From Flammeovirga aprica JL-4 (GTDB lineage: Bacteria; Bacteroidota; Bacteroidia; Cytophagales; Flammeovirgaceae): a stretch of 64,000 bases of DNA. The translations under genes were made by a program, and so were the position numbers. The stretch is taken from the NCBI RefSeq assembly GCF_012844305.1, contig NZ_JABANE010000015.1, positions 1-64,000 of the forward strand. The letters run 5' to 3'. The notes under the pieces were generated by a model. That model saw only the letters and a program-made list of their open reading frames with translations. It was not told the origin of the DNA and made no database searches. This document shows positions 44,411 through 54,982 of this stretch, in pieces; the first letter of the stretch is position 1; the number at the start of each line of letters is the position of its first letter.

Positions 44411-46717
44411 TTAATTACAAATTGTCCGTGTTGTAGCAGTGCCGTCTTTTGTGACTATTTGGAAAATTAATAAACCAGAATGGTTCATCAATTCATCGTG
44501 TTTAAGAACTATTTGGTTTACCTCGTTGAAGGTTTTGTTTATAAATTCTCTTCCACCAACATCATACACTCTTAGCGTACCGCTATTTATTTTATTGAGG
44601 TTGATGTATAGGTTCCCGAAATTATAAGGATTGGGATATACTTTTATTTCTTGCTCAAGCTTCAATTGCTGTGTAGAAGTTACTCTTGAAGATGAGCCGT
44701 TTTGAAAAGTAAATTTTGTAGCATTTGATGCATTCGATTGATTAGCAACTAAAGCATCAGAACTGTTTGTACTGATGTATTGACCATTGATTTTTCCTTT
44801 CAAGATCAAATAACCATCTGACGTCAATTCAAAAGTTAATTTCTGTCTTTCAAAAATACCTGTTGCTCCACATTTGACAGTATTGTCAGATGCTACAGTT
44901 ACGTATTTATTAGTAGCAACAGATTGCAATGCGAAATAACCGTCTGCATCTAATACTGTAAACTCTTCAAAACTTGATACTGATGATTTTGTCGCTTGTA
45001 AAGCTGTTCCTTGAGAAGTGTTGACCGTTACATAATCATCTGAAAGCGTTTTCAACCAGATTACACTCCCTACAGTTGGTAAACTTCCACTACCTCCGCC
45101 ACCACCTGACGTTACTGTTACTGTGCATTCTGCTTTGAAGTTACCGTCTCTTGTGGTTACTGTAATTTTTGTAGTACCAGCTCCTACTCCTGTTACATTA
45201 CCATTTGAAACCGTTGCTACTGATGCATTAGCTGTAGACCAAGAAACTGTTTTGTCAGTGGCATTGGAGGGAGAAACTGAAGCACTTAATTGCACTTGCT
45301 CTCCCACTCCAATACTTGATGTGTTTTTGTTTAAAGACACTCCATTTACATCCACATCAGCTGGAGGCGTACCATCTGTTCCAATTGTGAAATTATCACA
45401 GTATGCCTCACCATCTGAATAATACCAAACTCTGTACTTGTGTTCTGAAGCACCCGTAGTGATGGAAATACTTTTGTTTTCAAAAGAAGTAGAACTGAAT
45501 TCCTGATTAGTGATAAAATCACCCGATACAGCATCTGTAATGCCTAAAAATGCACTTGTTCCATTAGATCCTACTTTACCATCTACAGAGATAGTGTAAG
45601 TAGTATTGGCTGCTAAAGTGATCACTTGTGCTACATTACCGTTGTTCACTTTTGCACCATAAGAACCTGATGATTTTGTATTGCTTACTACTTCTTGTAG
45701 ACCAATACTTGCAGACCAATAAGAAAGGTCGCCTTCTTCAAAACTTGGGTTGCCAATTTCTCCTACGTCAACAGTTGGAGGAGCTGGAGTAGTGGATTTC
45801 TCCCATACTCTTACATAATCAACATACATTGTTGTTGGCATACCTGGCAGTAGTGCTTTGGCTTCTGGATCTGTCTCTGGATTGACTGCGTTGTTTCTGT
45901 TGTTGTAGAATTCCACAAAGGGTTTTCTTAACCCCAATGACAAAGTTACATTCATTGGGCGGTACCAGTAGGTATTCGGTTTTCTCGCCACCTCAATACC
46001 ATCTACATACCAGATAATTTCATTTTCATTCACTTCACACCCATAGATATGGTAATCTTTTGTGGGGTCCCAAGGAGCTCTGTATTTGTTCAATTGCTCG
46101 TTAGGATGTTGTTTTGGTCTTCTCCAGACACCTGTTCCATTTTCCATTACTACTGCATGAAGGTTGTGATCCATGTCATAAATGTCATCTTGATGACCTT
46201 CATACCAGTCAAACTGTTGTAATTCCACTACATCAATCTCACTGTAAACCGTTTTGCCGTTTCCAACAGAATAATCAAAATTGGAGAAAAGCCAGAAAGA
46301 CGGACAAACGCCCTCTCCTATGTCGGCTCCTTTGATCTTGGCTTCGTAGTATCCATACGTAAACGTTTGGTACGATTTCAGAATTCCTGACTTAAAATAA
46401 GTCCCTCCATCTGAAGCATTGTTAGCGTTTTGACGCATGGTCAACGCCGCCACTCCATTTTCAATTTTCACATTGTCATCGTTGTTCCACTTCCAAGCCG
46501 TGGTGTTAGGGAGATTGCCGGTCTTGATCCATTTCGACCAGTCTGGAGTAGCTCCATTGAATTCATCAGAGGCACTCCATCGAATTTCCCATACATCCGA
46601 AGGGTTAGAAGTTGTTGTTGGTTGTTGTGCTAACACACTCTCCGAGAAAAGAGTGAAAAACAACAGTGAGAGTAGTAGCTTCGTAGTTTGGGAATAGTTT
46701 AATTGTAAATGTTTCAT
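44411..46717 (-). CDS. Multidomain GH16 kappa-carrageenase-like enzyme with type IX tail
   Basis: A 768-residue secreted enzyme. After the signal peptide (SESVLAQ) comes a GH16 domain (~40-315) with catalytic EIDVVE (Glu160, Asp162, Glu165). HNLHAVV and DYHIYGCEVNENEIIWYVDG with YWYRPMNVTLSLGLRKPF match the kappa-carrageenase branch. Then a CBM-like jelly roll (~320-450, NPSFEEGDLSYWS), a BIG2 domain (~460-540), a glycine linker, a fascin-like beta-trefoil (~550-670, NKYVTVASDNTVKC and GQYISTNSSDALVA) and a type IX sorting domain. It should cut carrageenan outside the cell or on its surface. The GH16 subfamily is read by eye. Confidence 0.85.
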   Translation of the reverse strand: MKHLQLNYSQTTKLLLSLLFFTLFSESVLAQQPTTTSNPSDVWEIRWSASDEFNGATPDWSKWIKTGNLPNTTAWKWNNDDNVKIENGVAALTMRQNANNASDGGTYFKSGILKSYQTFTYGYYEAKIKGADIGEGVCPSFWLFSNFDYSVGNGKTVYSEIDVVELQQFDWYEGHQDDIYDMDHNLHAVVMENGTGVWRRPKQHPNEQLNKYRAPWDPTKDYHIYGCEVNENEIIWYVDGIEVARKPNTYWYRPMNVTLSLGLRKPFVEFYNNRNNAVNPETDPEAKALLPGMPTTMYVDYVRVWEKSTTPAPPTVDVGEIGNPSFEEGDLSYWSASIGLQEVVSNTKSSGSYGAKVNNGNVAQVITLAANTTYTISVDGKVGSNGTSAFLGITDAVSGDFITNQEFSSTSFENKSISITTGASEHKYRVWYYSDGEAYCDNFTIGTDGTPPADVDVNGVSLNKNTSSIGVGEQVQLSASVSPSNATDKTVSWSTANASVATVSNGNVTGVGAGTTKITVTTRDGNFKAECTVTVTSGGGGGSGSLPTVGSVIWLKTLSDDYVTVNTSQGTALQATKSSVSSFEEFTVLDADGYFALQSVATNKYVTVASDNTVKCGATGIFERQKLTFELTSDGYLILKGKINGQYISTNSSDALVANQSNASNATKFTFQNGSSSRVTSTQQLKLEQEIKVYPNPYNFGNLYINLNKINSGTLRVYDVGGREFINKTFNEVNQIVLKHDELMNHSGLLIFQIVTKDGTATTRTICN

Positions 46718-46914
46718 TATTTAAACTAAGGTTATAAATGCTTTCAGATAGGCTGGTACTATCTTACATAAATCGACAAAAACACCTAATAAACAGTCGT
46801 TCTCATTTCATTACTAAGCATTTTGTGAATTAATTTATTTATTTCACCTCAATTTACACTTTAGACACAACAACAACTTCCTAATAATTACCTCTTTATG
46901 GCGCATATTTAACC
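46718..46914. other. Intergenic DNA between GH16 gene and insertion sequence
   Basis: AT-rich DNA upstream of the GH16 gene, presumably with its promoter. No box fitting the Bacteroidota consensus is obvious. The insertion sequence begins at 46915-46919. Confidence 0.4.
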
Positions 46915-48221
46915 TTAATTAGGGAATCTTGGTAAATAGATCCCATCACCCACTAAAAAAGATAGAATACTTCTATTTTAGTGGGTGATTTTATATAGAA
47001 TTCACTCAAAAACTCAATCATTTCTAAAAGGTCAGCTTGTTTAAATACAAAACTCAAAAAAATACCCTATTTAAGAACTGTATGGACACATTTATCCAAG
47101 GGACATTGGGAAAATGACTTTTTAGACTGCTAATTTTAGTTGTCTTCCTTGTGCTGTTTCAGGTAGTTTCGTTTCCTTTTTCTTCGCCAATAAAACAGCA
47201 TTTGAAGTAAGAATACCAAACACGATCCATAGTTTTTCATTTGCTTCTGTTCTCGCTTTTATCTTACCGAGTCCATAACTTCTTTTATGGGTTCCAAAAA
47301 TCCCTTCCATACGAGTCGATCTTTCTTTTGCTATGATTTCAACCATACTATTTTCTTCTTTCGTGTAGGGTTTTGGACCTTTCTTTTTAAAGTTTGAGTA
47401 CAGCAAGGAACGCTTTCTTTTTCTTGTCAGTTTGTATCCTTTTCTTCTCCTCTTAAAGTAAGTCAAATATTTTCTCTTTTGCTCTACATATTTACTTCTG
47501 GGACGTTTTATTTTTAATTCTTCACAGCACCTGAAAAGCAGTTTTTCAAAAATATAATGGCAACTTTCCCATAATAATTTTACATCTGTAGGGTACCTGA
47601 CATCACTTTCATAACAGGTAGCATCCATCAGTAATAGGTTAGAAAATTCAATAGCTCCTTTCCAGTGTTTTAATAAGGAAAATTGAAGTTCTTCGACATC
47701 AATAATTGATGAAATGTAAGAACGCGTTGTACTGGGGAGAGTAATGTCTTTTATTGTTTCATCAACTTTTAAAAAGCGAAAGCAAAACATCTGATAAGCC
47801 CAATCTGTATTCAGTCTATCAATTAATTTTTCATCACTTAAACCGGAATAAGACTTGAGGAACATAAGAGCTAACTTTCCCCTGTTATTAAACCATGATT
47901 TCCTTCCTGCCTTTTTTGAAATAGAAGGTAATAATTGCTCCAATTCTTCCCAGGGAATACAAGAATGAATTTTTCCTAACTCAGAATTCTTGAATTTATA
48001 ATATTTAAGGGGTTGAGCTTGTTCTGACTTGAATATTTCGAATTGCATACTATATTTGAGCTTGGTTTGTACCTATTTTTTTGTGTCGTAACTCAAATTT
48101 AGGCAAGCTAAAACCCCGAAAAAAGCCAAATTGGACATTTTTCGGGGTTTTTATTTGCTTTTTTATTCAGAAAACATCTTGTTATCAGATAGTTAACCTT
48201 TTACCAAGACTCCCTAATTAA
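46915..48221 (-). mobile_element. IS1182/IS5-like insertion sequence, internally deleted
   Basis: Both ends carry the inverted repeat TTAATTAGGGAnTCTTGG followed by TAAA (46915-46936 and the complement of 48200-48221), with one mismatch. TTAA (or AATT, the frame is ambiguous) lies directly repeated at the two ends, as a 4-base target duplication would. Between the ends lies a shortened transposase gene. Two strong hairpins lie just inside: 46945-46989 (14-bp stem) and 48111-48150 (13-bp stem, CCCCG/CGGGG core, followed by a T-rich tract on the plus strand); they may shield the transposase from outside transcription. Confidence 0.85.
47122..48048 (-). pseudogene. Transposase with an internal deletion
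   Basis: 308 residues, against more than 400 for intact relatives. The N-terminal part has the IS1182-like pattern (GRKSWFNNRGKLALMFLK) and the first catalytic Asp in LLMDATCYESDVRYPTDVKL. A basic stretch (FKRRRKGYKLTRKRKRSLLY) is followed at once by the C-terminal part GPKPYTKEE and STRMEGIFGTHKRSYGLGKI with the final Glu. In full-length members roughly 130-150 residues with the second Asp lie between. The frame is open across the junction, so this is a clean deletion. Transposition on its own is not expected. Confidence 0.75.
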
Positions 48222-48482
48222 GAGAGCGGTTTTAATATAATTCCACCATATTCTAAATAAGTTTCATAGTGTTTTCCATTCTGGGTTTTGAATCACAAAA
48301 CTCACTCCATTCCAAGAAAGAAACAAACACCCCTCTTTACTCAAATTAGAATAAAAAGAAGGAAGCCCAAGATATTTCAATCATAAGCTTCCTTCAAAAG
48401 GAATCAATAACAAAGATGTTTTAATTAATCAACAATTAAGTATCAAAATCACTCTTTATTCTTAATTCAGCATTCTTCATCC
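48222..48482 (-). terminator. Intergenic stretch with terminator of the SusCD operon
   Basis: At 48358-48395 GAAGGAAGC/GCTTCCTTC forms a 9-bp stem followed on the minus strand by TTTTTATTC, about 90 bases after the stop of the surface lipoprotein gene. Nothing else is seen in the stretch. Confidence 0.65.
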
Positions 48483-50087
48483 TTAAGGTCTAGGATAGTA
48501 TCTTTTCAATCTGATATTATCAATGTAAAGTGTAGCTGGCTCACTACCTGTGTTTACAATCTTCATGATCAAGTTGTACTCAGCAATTACATTTTTCACA
48601 TCAATTACATTTGAGAATGTCAACCACTTACCTTCTTCAGCTTTAGCAAAACCATGTGCCATTTCTTGCCAGTCAGAACCTTTATTACTTAAGTGGAAAC
48701 GGATATTTGAGTCGAATGTAGCATTAGGATGTCTATCACCGCCGTTGTTTTCGATGTAAATATCAAATTCTAATCTCAACTTATTGTTTTCGTTTTCAGT
48801 GAATCCAAACTTGTGTAATGCACCGTTCAAGTACGTTTGAATTGCTGAAGGCATCACTGCTCTAGAATCAGTTGCTGCAGGAATAGATACTTTCAAACTG
48901 TGATTACCATCTGATTTTTGTTCAGTTGACTGCTCCAAGATTTCTGGAACAACATTACCTAACCATGCAGGATCAGCACCTTTGTGTGTCATTGCTGAAT
49001 TTTCATAGCTGTAATCATAATCCGATGCTTTCAATAGATCTTCCTCTGAACCTACCAACATTTCGTTTGTAAATTGAGGAGCAATTGCTGCATCTTGAGA
49101 CTCTAATGAGTTTCCGGTGTAGGTCACTTTTACAACATCATTACTGTATACTAACTCATCTCCAATTTCAAGTACTAAGTAGCTTGCATTTGCAGGGTTT
49201 ACATACGCACCAGTCACTGCAGGTGTTAGCGTTTCTCCTTTTGCTGTAGTAATTGAAACAGAATAATCTGAAGCTTTTACTGAGTTCGCATTCAAACCTC
49301 TTGAGTACACTAAGTTAATTTTCTTATCAGCATCAGCAGTTACGTTTTCTAAAAGCAATGGCTCATCAGAACGTACACACTTCACTAAGTCAAGTACTAA
49401 TAAAGAGTCTGCACTGTAGGGCTTAGGTCTTACGAAAACAGGTGCAAAACTGTATACTTTATCCAATGTTACATACTTCACATCAAACGTGTTGTTACTT
49501 GGGCTTTCAGCTACTAGCTCAGCTCCGTGAAGTGTTCCCTGAATTTTTGAAGGAGAACCTGTTGCATCATAAGTGAAACGTAAAATACTACCAAATGGAA
49601 TTTCTGTAGGTGTTTCAGGCGCCATTGGAATCTCATCACCAAGTGTACCGTCTGCCAATAATAAGTTTGCCTTAATGCTGTTCAATTTCACAGCTGGCAT
49701 TACCGTTACCACAAATGTAGTATCAATTTTATTTGTTTCTCTCGCTACAGTTTCTGAACCTACAAAAGCGTTGTTCTGGAATACTTGGCTCAATGTCACT
49801 TCCCATTTTCCTTCTTTATGGAAAGTACCTCTTACTTGAGCATCTTGTGGATTACCATCTACTGTTACGTTAGAATCTGGGAAAATCCATTGTCTGCTCT
49901 CAATGCCTTGAGAAACATCTGCAAAATCAATATGCTGATTGATGTTGATGACATTATCATTGCCTACTTGAGACACTCTCACAACACTATGACTCGGTGT
50001 CATTACTGTTGGATTGTTCAACTCCTCACCACATGCCCCTAATAATAGGGCAAGTGATGAAAGAATGAATAACTTTATATATTTCAT
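48483..50087 (-). CDS. SusCD-associated surface lipoprotein with PKD-like domains
   Basis: About 534 residues from the ATG at 50087; signal peptide and lipobox LLLGAC (an ATG three codons upstream is less likely). The N-terminal part has PKD-like features (HIDFADVSQGIESRQWIFPD, GTFHKEGKWEVTLSQVF). A middle region with Ig/CalX-like strands follows (NLVYSRGLNANSVKASDYSV), and the C-terminal ~180 residues look like a carbohydrate-binding jelly roll (FDIYIENNGGDRHPNATFD, ATLYIDNIRL). Such proteins often follow SusD and help capture the glycan at the cell surface. It lies 21 bases after susD. No enzyme motif is visible. Confidence 0.8.
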   Translation of the reverse strand: MKYIKLFILSSLALLLGACGEELNNPTVMTPSHSVVRVSQVGNDNVININQHIDFADVSQGIESRQWIFPDSNVTVDGNPQDAQVRGTFHKEGKWEVTLSQVFQNNAFVGSETVARETNKIDTTFVVTVMPAVKLNSIKANLLLADGTLGDEIPMAPETPTEIPFGSILRFTYDATGSPSKIQGTLHGAELVAESPSNNTFDVKYVTLDKVYSFAPVFVRPKPYSADSLLVLDLVKCVRSDEPLLLENVTADADKKINLVYSRGLNANSVKASDYSVSITTAKGETLTPAVTGAYVNPANASYLVLEIGDELVYSNDVVKVTYTGNSLESQDAAIAPQFTNEMLVGSEEDLLKASDYDYSYENSAMTHKGADPAWLGNVVPEILEQSTEQKSDGNHSLKVSIPAATDSRAVMPSAIQTYLNGALHKFGFTENENNKLRLEFDIYIENNGGDRHPNATFDSNIRFHLSNKGSDWQEMAHGFAKAEEGKWLTFSNVIDVKNVIAEYNLIMKIVNTGSEPATLYIDNIRLKRYYPRP

Positions 50088-50108
50088 ATTTATCATGATA
50101 GATCTCTT

Positions 50109-51842
50109 TTAAATTGCTTCGTTTGCTTGAACTTCAGCAGATGGAATTGGGAAGTAATCGTGTTTGCCAGAAGTATAGAAGTTCCAGTTATTCACAAAAT
50201 CAGGACGTACTCTACCTTCAATGTATAATGGAGGCAATGGCGCTGGAGTTGGTAATTCATTTTCCTTCGCGTCGTCAATTCTCTTCTGGAACCTTTCGAT
50301 TCTTATCAATTCATCATTATGGTGTGATGTGAATACATCTTTTACCATACCCCATCTTACTAAGTCTCTCCATCTTGTGTTTTCGAACGCTAACTCAGTA
50401 GGACGTTCTACCATACGAAGGTGAGTTCTGATGTTATCAATTGTAGCTGGTACAATAGGATGAGCACCATGTATTTCTTGAGAGATGTGCAACTGAGGAA
50501 TACCGCCATCGTTGTTGATATAATCCTGGATTGTCACTACACCTGCACGAGATCTTACTTTATCGATGTACTCGATTGCTGTGCTTAAGTCTCCTTCACC
50601 TTCTAAAACAGCCTCTGCATACATCAAGAAAACGTCTGCCAATCTCATATGCTTGTAATTGATTGATGATCTGTTCTCAATGTTTTCAAGATCCATATGA
50701 TACCAGTTCGCATATTTTTTCACGTAAGATGATTCACCATTACCCCATCTTCTAGGCACTTCTGTTTTTAAATCTGCTGGAGTTTTGTTGTAATACAATC
50801 CTTCAGCGTCACGTCCTGCAAGAGTGGCGTTGTATCTTGATGAGTGAGCATTTGAACCTGCTACTGAATCAGCAACCATTAATTCATGTGCCCAGTAAGT
50901 AGGCATCATTCCTTGCCATCCACCTAAAGAATAAGGACCATACCAACGTGCTAGTTTTGTAGACTCACCACCTGAAACATCTCCACTGTCATCCACATTA
51001 CTTGCATCTTGTGCACCTGAGTTTATTGAACCGTCAAATGGCACTTCCATAATCGATTCAGAATTGTAAAGCACATCGTGTCTGAAGTTTTCAGCATAGT
51101 TTGAAGACAACTGATAAAGACCTGAGTCAATTACTTTCTTAAACTCTACTGCTGCCTTTGTCCACTCTTTGTTGTATAAGTATACTTTACCAAGTAATGT
51201 AGTAGCCATACCCCAAGTTGATCTTCCTAAATCAGCTGATGCTCTAGTCAGTGGCAAGTGCTCCATAGCATATTCCAAATCTCCTAGAATCACTTGGTTT
51301 GTCACCTCAGTTGCATCAGAAAAAGGAATATTATGATCTGTAATTTTAGAAGAAGTTTTGATCACACCTCCACCAAAAGTATGCACTAGTTCGAAGTAGA
51401 AGAAAGCTCTTAAAAAACGTGCTTGTGATAAGATTTCAGTTTTTCTTTCTTCAGAAAGTACTTCCATTGTCGGTATGTTATCAATTACCTGATTGGCTCT
51501 AAAAATACCATTGTAACACTCTGCCCATTTGTTGAAAACAGGTCTACTGTTATCAGGAATGATCAACTCAGTGTATGGGAAGTGTTTTACCCAGTCGTTC
51601 GTTCCTCCTAAATCACCTCTGATCATTTCATAAGTCAAGTGACCTCCACTTATTGATTGATACTGCAGTGCGGCGTATACTGTTGTTAAAGCAGCTTCAG
51701 CGTCTGATTCACTTTGCCAGAACGTTTGTTCCGTAATAGCGTTAGGATTGTCTCGGGTTAAAAAGTCATCATGATTACATGATGTCATAAAGAACATCCC
51801 TGCTAGTAATTTTACGATTAATATCTTCTTTAAAGCATTCAT
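50109..51842 (-). CDS. susD: SusD/RagB-family glycan-binding lipoprotein
   Basis: A 577-residue outer-surface lipoprotein (MFFMTSC lipobox). The N-terminal RagB/SusD motif (FLTRDNPNAITEQTFWQSES, AEAALTTVYAALQYQ) and the tetratricopeptide-like helices (SQARFLRAFFYFELVHTFGG) are typical. The C-terminal part has LAFENTRWRDLVRWG and YFPIPSAEVQAN, as in full-length members. It caps the SusC channel and binds the oligosaccharide. It lies 17 bases after susC. Confidence 0.93.
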   Translation of the reverse strand: MNALKKILIVKLLAGMFFMTSCNHDDFLTRDNPNAITEQTFWQSESDAEAALTTVYAALQYQSISGGHLTYEMIRGDLGGTNDWVKHFPYTELIIPDNSRPVFNKWAECYNGIFRANQVIDNIPTMEVLSEERKTEILSQARFLRAFFYFELVHTFGGGVIKTSSKITDHNIPFSDATEVTNQVILGDLEYAMEHLPLTRASADLGRSTWGMATTLLGKVYLYNKEWTKAAVEFKKVIDSGLYQLSSNYAENFRHDVLYNSESIMEVPFDGSINSGAQDASNVDDSGDVSGGESTKLARWYGPYSLGGWQGMMPTYWAHELMVADSVAGSNAHSSRYNATLAGRDAEGLYYNKTPADLKTEVPRRWGNGESSYVKKYANWYHMDLENIENRSSINYKHMRLADVFLMYAEAVLEGEGDLSTAIEYIDKVRSRAGVVTIQDYINNDGGIPQLHISQEIHGAHPIVPATIDNIRTHLRMVERPTELAFENTRWRDLVRWGMVKDVFTSHHNDELIRIERFQKRIDDAKENELPTPAPLPPLYIEGRVRPDFVNNWNFYTSGKHDYFPIPSAEVQANEAI

Positions 51843-51859
51843 TGTAATACTTTTTTAAA

Positions 51860-54800
51860 TTAAAAACTAAGTTGAGCACCAATTAAGAACTGTCTTGATA
51901 CAGGGTAGTTACCTCTATCTACACCTCTCATCTGAAGTCTTTCTCCACCTACTTCAGGGTCATAGCCTCTGTACTTTGTGAAAGTGAATGGATTCACCGC
52001 AGAGATATAAACTCTTGCTTTTGAAATACCTGCTTCTTGACCGATCACATTTGTCAAATCATAACCTAAAGTGATTGTTCTGATTCTGAAGTAAGTACCG
52101 TCCTCTAACCATAAGTCTGATTGAGATCTTATGTTTTCACTTTGCAATGATGTCACTAATGGAATGTCTGAAGTAGGGTTTTGCGGGCTCCACATGCCCA
52201 CTAAATCAGTGTGTCTACTGTGTGAGTAAGCAAATAGTCTAGAACCGTTATAGATTTTTGCTCCATGTGAATAGTAACCTTGAACAAAGAAGTCAAAACC
52301 TTTGTAACCTAATGAAGCTATAATACCTGATTCAAAGTCCGGCATGCCAGAACCTGCATACACTCTATCATTATCTGTGATGGCACCGTCTCCATCTTGA
52401 TCAACATATCTTACATCTCCTAAACGAGCCGTAGGGTTAAGTTCTTCCTGGTACTTTTTCAATTCCTCTTCTGTTCTGATAATACCATCTGTTTGAACTA
52501 AGAAGAACGACGCTGCTTCATGACCAACTGCCATAAATGTTGTATTGTCCATTGAACCAATAGTCAGTGATGGGCGACCGTCACCATAACCTCTTTCAAT
52601 ACCGTTCAAGTTTGTAACTTCATTCACATTTTTCGTGAATGTCAAACCAATGTTATAGTTCAAACCGAATTTTGTTTGGTTCTTGTAGTTCAATGCCAAT
52701 TCAATACCTGTATTTGTCATATCACCAGCATTCAGTGTCAACGTTCTATACTCAAGAGACTCGTTGTTCTCTCTCGTTAAGTTTGTACCTGCTGATGGCG
52801 GTAAGTGCTGACCAAGAATCATGTTTTGCTTCTGGTTTTTATAAACATCTGCAGTAAATTGAATTCTGTCATTCCACATCGTTAAATCAACACCGATGTT
52901 TTGTGCAATTGATGTCTCCCATGAAATATCAGGGTTAGCAAATCTTCTTTGCGTTAAACCTGGCGTCAATTCTTTGTCGTATCCGTATAAGTAATTCACA
53001 CCTTGCTCAATTACTCTTGAAGCGATATAAGGGTTTGGACCAATTCTGTTGTTACCTAGTTCTGCATAACTTGCTCTCACTTTCAATCCGCTGATGAAAT
53101 CAACATTCCAGAAGCTTTCTTGATCCACATTCCAACCTAATGAAATACCAGGGAAAACATCGAATCTATTTTCAGGTCTAAACTGTGATGTACCGTCTCT
53201 TCTCAATGAAACTGATAATAAATATCTACTATCATAGCTATACTGAAGTCTACCCATCATACCGATTAAAGCAGTTTCATTAATTTCACCAAGTGGATTT
53301 GAGATAGAAACCGCAGCATCTGGCACTTGAATAGCGTTGTTTCCATTTTCAGCAAATGACATCAAAAGTCCTGTTTGTCTGTTTTTATACTGCTCTAATG
53401 TATAGGCACCTGTGAAATTCAAATTGTGTTTTCCGAACGACTTATTGTAAGTCAAAATATTTTCTAAAGTATATCTTTCATCCCATACGTAATCTTCGTT
53501 TGATCTTGCTTGCGGTCTTGAGGCCGCCGCTACATAATTACCATTTGCGTCGAGAATAGTATATTTTGGTTGGAAACGATTTCTTGTTGAGTTTAAATAG
53601 TTAGCACCTGCTCTTATTTGATAAGTTAAACCTTTTAAGATCTCATAAGAAGCACTGAATGCTAAATTGAATCTCTTTGTGTTTTGCTCATCTGTATTGG
53701 CCATGATTCCTGATAAATAACTGTATGTAATCTCGTTTTGATCTGGAATCTGAATAATATCACCATTTGTTGGCAGTTCTTCAAGTGGTGTACTCCATGG
53801 TTTTTGCGTTACCGCTCTTTCATAAATTGCCCATGGCTCTCTTCTTCTGTTTTCATTTTGGAAACCAACTGAAGCAAACATCTTAAACTTCTTCTTGTTC
53901 ATCGAACCCGTTAAACGAGTAGCTAAACGATCAAAACCAGAGTTGATAATTACACCTTCCTGATTGAAGTAGTTTACATTGGCGTTGATTTGTAAATCAC
54001 CTTTACCTGAAGCTACATTCAATTCATAGTTTTGAATCGAAGCATTATCGTTTTGAATTGCTCCTACAAAGTCTGAATTATTTTCTAAAGCTCTTGGGTT
54101 TTCAGATAAAACTGATGAAGGAATACCTGTTGCATCTGCTCTTAATTGATCATGATAAAACTGCTGATGCGTATCCATTAATGGTGTTCCTGATGTGATA
54201 TTTTGGAAACCTCCCCATGCTGTAAAATCTACTTTTACTTTTCCTGGATCACCTGTTTTAGTTGTGATCAAGATGACACCGTTTGATGCTCTTACACCAT
54301 AAATCGCCGCCGATGCACCATCTTTCAAAATGTCAACTGACTTGATTTGCGAAGGAGCAATGTTCGGGTTGCTTTGGTAAGGAATACCATCCACAATATA
54401 TAAAGGTTCTGTTGAACCGATGATTGAACCTACACCTCTAATCTGAATGTTAGCCGGAGCACCTGGAGCACCACTTGATGCTTGTACGTTTACACCTGCC
54501 ACTTGTCCTTGTAATGCTGTTCCTAAATCTGGAGTAGGCATCTTCTCTAAAGCTTCAGAACCTACATTGTTTACAGCACCTGTAACTTCCTTTTTCTTCT
54601 GAACACCGTAACCTACTACAACTACTTCATCTAGTAATTCAAGGTCTTCTTTTAAATCGATGTCAAAATTTGTTGTGCTTCCTACTGGATGCTCTTGACC
54701 TACATAACCGATGTAATTAAAAACTAATACATCTTCTTTCAATACATTGATGCTGAACTTACCATCAAAATCGGTTACTGTACCTTTTGTCGTACCTTTC

Positions 54801-54946
54801 ACCACTATGTTCACACCGGGCAGTGGATCACCACTATCTAACACACGGCCTGAAACAACAACTTCTTGAGCAAGAGAAATAGTTGTATAAAAAATCATTA
54901 AGAAGAAGGTCATAAAACCCGCTTTTGGTATCACTTTCCGATTCAT
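51860..54946 (-). CDS. susC: SusC-type TonB-dependent outer membrane transporter
   Basis: About 1028 residues from the ATG at 54946 (MNRKVIPKAGFMTFFLMIFY); the longer frame to 55015 has no signal at its start. A carboxypeptidase-like domain (SGRVLDSGDPLPGVNIVVKG) is followed by the TonB box region (LLDEVVVVGYGVQKKKEVTG), the plug (ANIQIRGVGSIIGSTEPLYI) and the beta-barrel, which ends in a C-terminal aromatic (GAQLSF). With SusD it imports oligosaccharides, here most likely from carrageenan judged by the surrounding enzymes. No SusR-type regulator lies beside it. Confidence 0.93.
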   Translation of the reverse strand: MNRKVIPKAGFMTFFLMIFYTTISLAQEVVVSGRVLDSGDPLPGVNIVVKGTTKGTVTDFDGKFSINVLKEDVLVFNYIGYVGQEHPVGSTTNFDIDLKEDLELLDEVVVVGYGVQKKKEVTGAVNNVGSEALEKMPTPDLGTALQGQVAGVNVQASSGAPGAPANIQIRGVGSIIGSTEPLYIVDGIPYQSNPNIAPSQIKSVDILKDGASAAIYGVRASNGVILITTKTGDPGKVKVDFTAWGGFQNITSGTPLMDTHQQFYHDQLRADATGIPSSVLSENPRALENNSDFVGAIQNDNASIQNYELNVASGKGDLQINANVNYFNQEGVIINSGFDRLATRLTGSMNKKKFKMFASVGFQNENRRREPWAIYERAVTQKPWSTPLEELPTNGDIIQIPDQNEITYSYLSGIMANTDEQNTKRFNLAFSASYEILKGLTYQIRAGANYLNSTRNRFQPKYTILDANGNYVAAASRPQARSNEDYVWDERYTLENILTYNKSFGKHNLNFTGAYTLEQYKNRQTGLLMSFAENGNNAIQVPDAAVSISNPLGEINETALIGMMGRLQYSYDSRYLLSVSLRRDGTSQFRPENRFDVFPGISLGWNVDQESFWNVDFISGLKVRASYAELGNNRIGPNPYIASRVIEQGVNYLYGYDKELTPGLTQRRFANPDISWETSIAQNIGVDLTMWNDRIQFTADVYKNQKQNMILGQHLPPSAGTNLTRENNESLEYRTLTLNAGDMTNTGIELALNYKNQTKFGLNYNIGLTFTKNVNEVTNLNGIERGYGDGRPSLTIGSMDNTTFMAVGHEAASFFLVQTDGIIRTEEELKKYQEELNPTARLGDVRYVDQDGDGAITDNDRVYAGSGMPDFESGIIASLGYKGFDFFVQGYYSHGAKIYNGSRLFAYSHSRHTDLVGMWSPQNPTSDIPLVTSLQSENIRSQSDLWLEDGTYFRIRTITLGYDLTNVIGQEAGISKARVYISAVNPFTFTKYRGYDPEVGGERLQMRGVDRGNYPVSRQFLIGAQLSF

Positions 54947-54982
54947 ACTAAGTTTACTTAAGAATAACATAACTTTATGATT

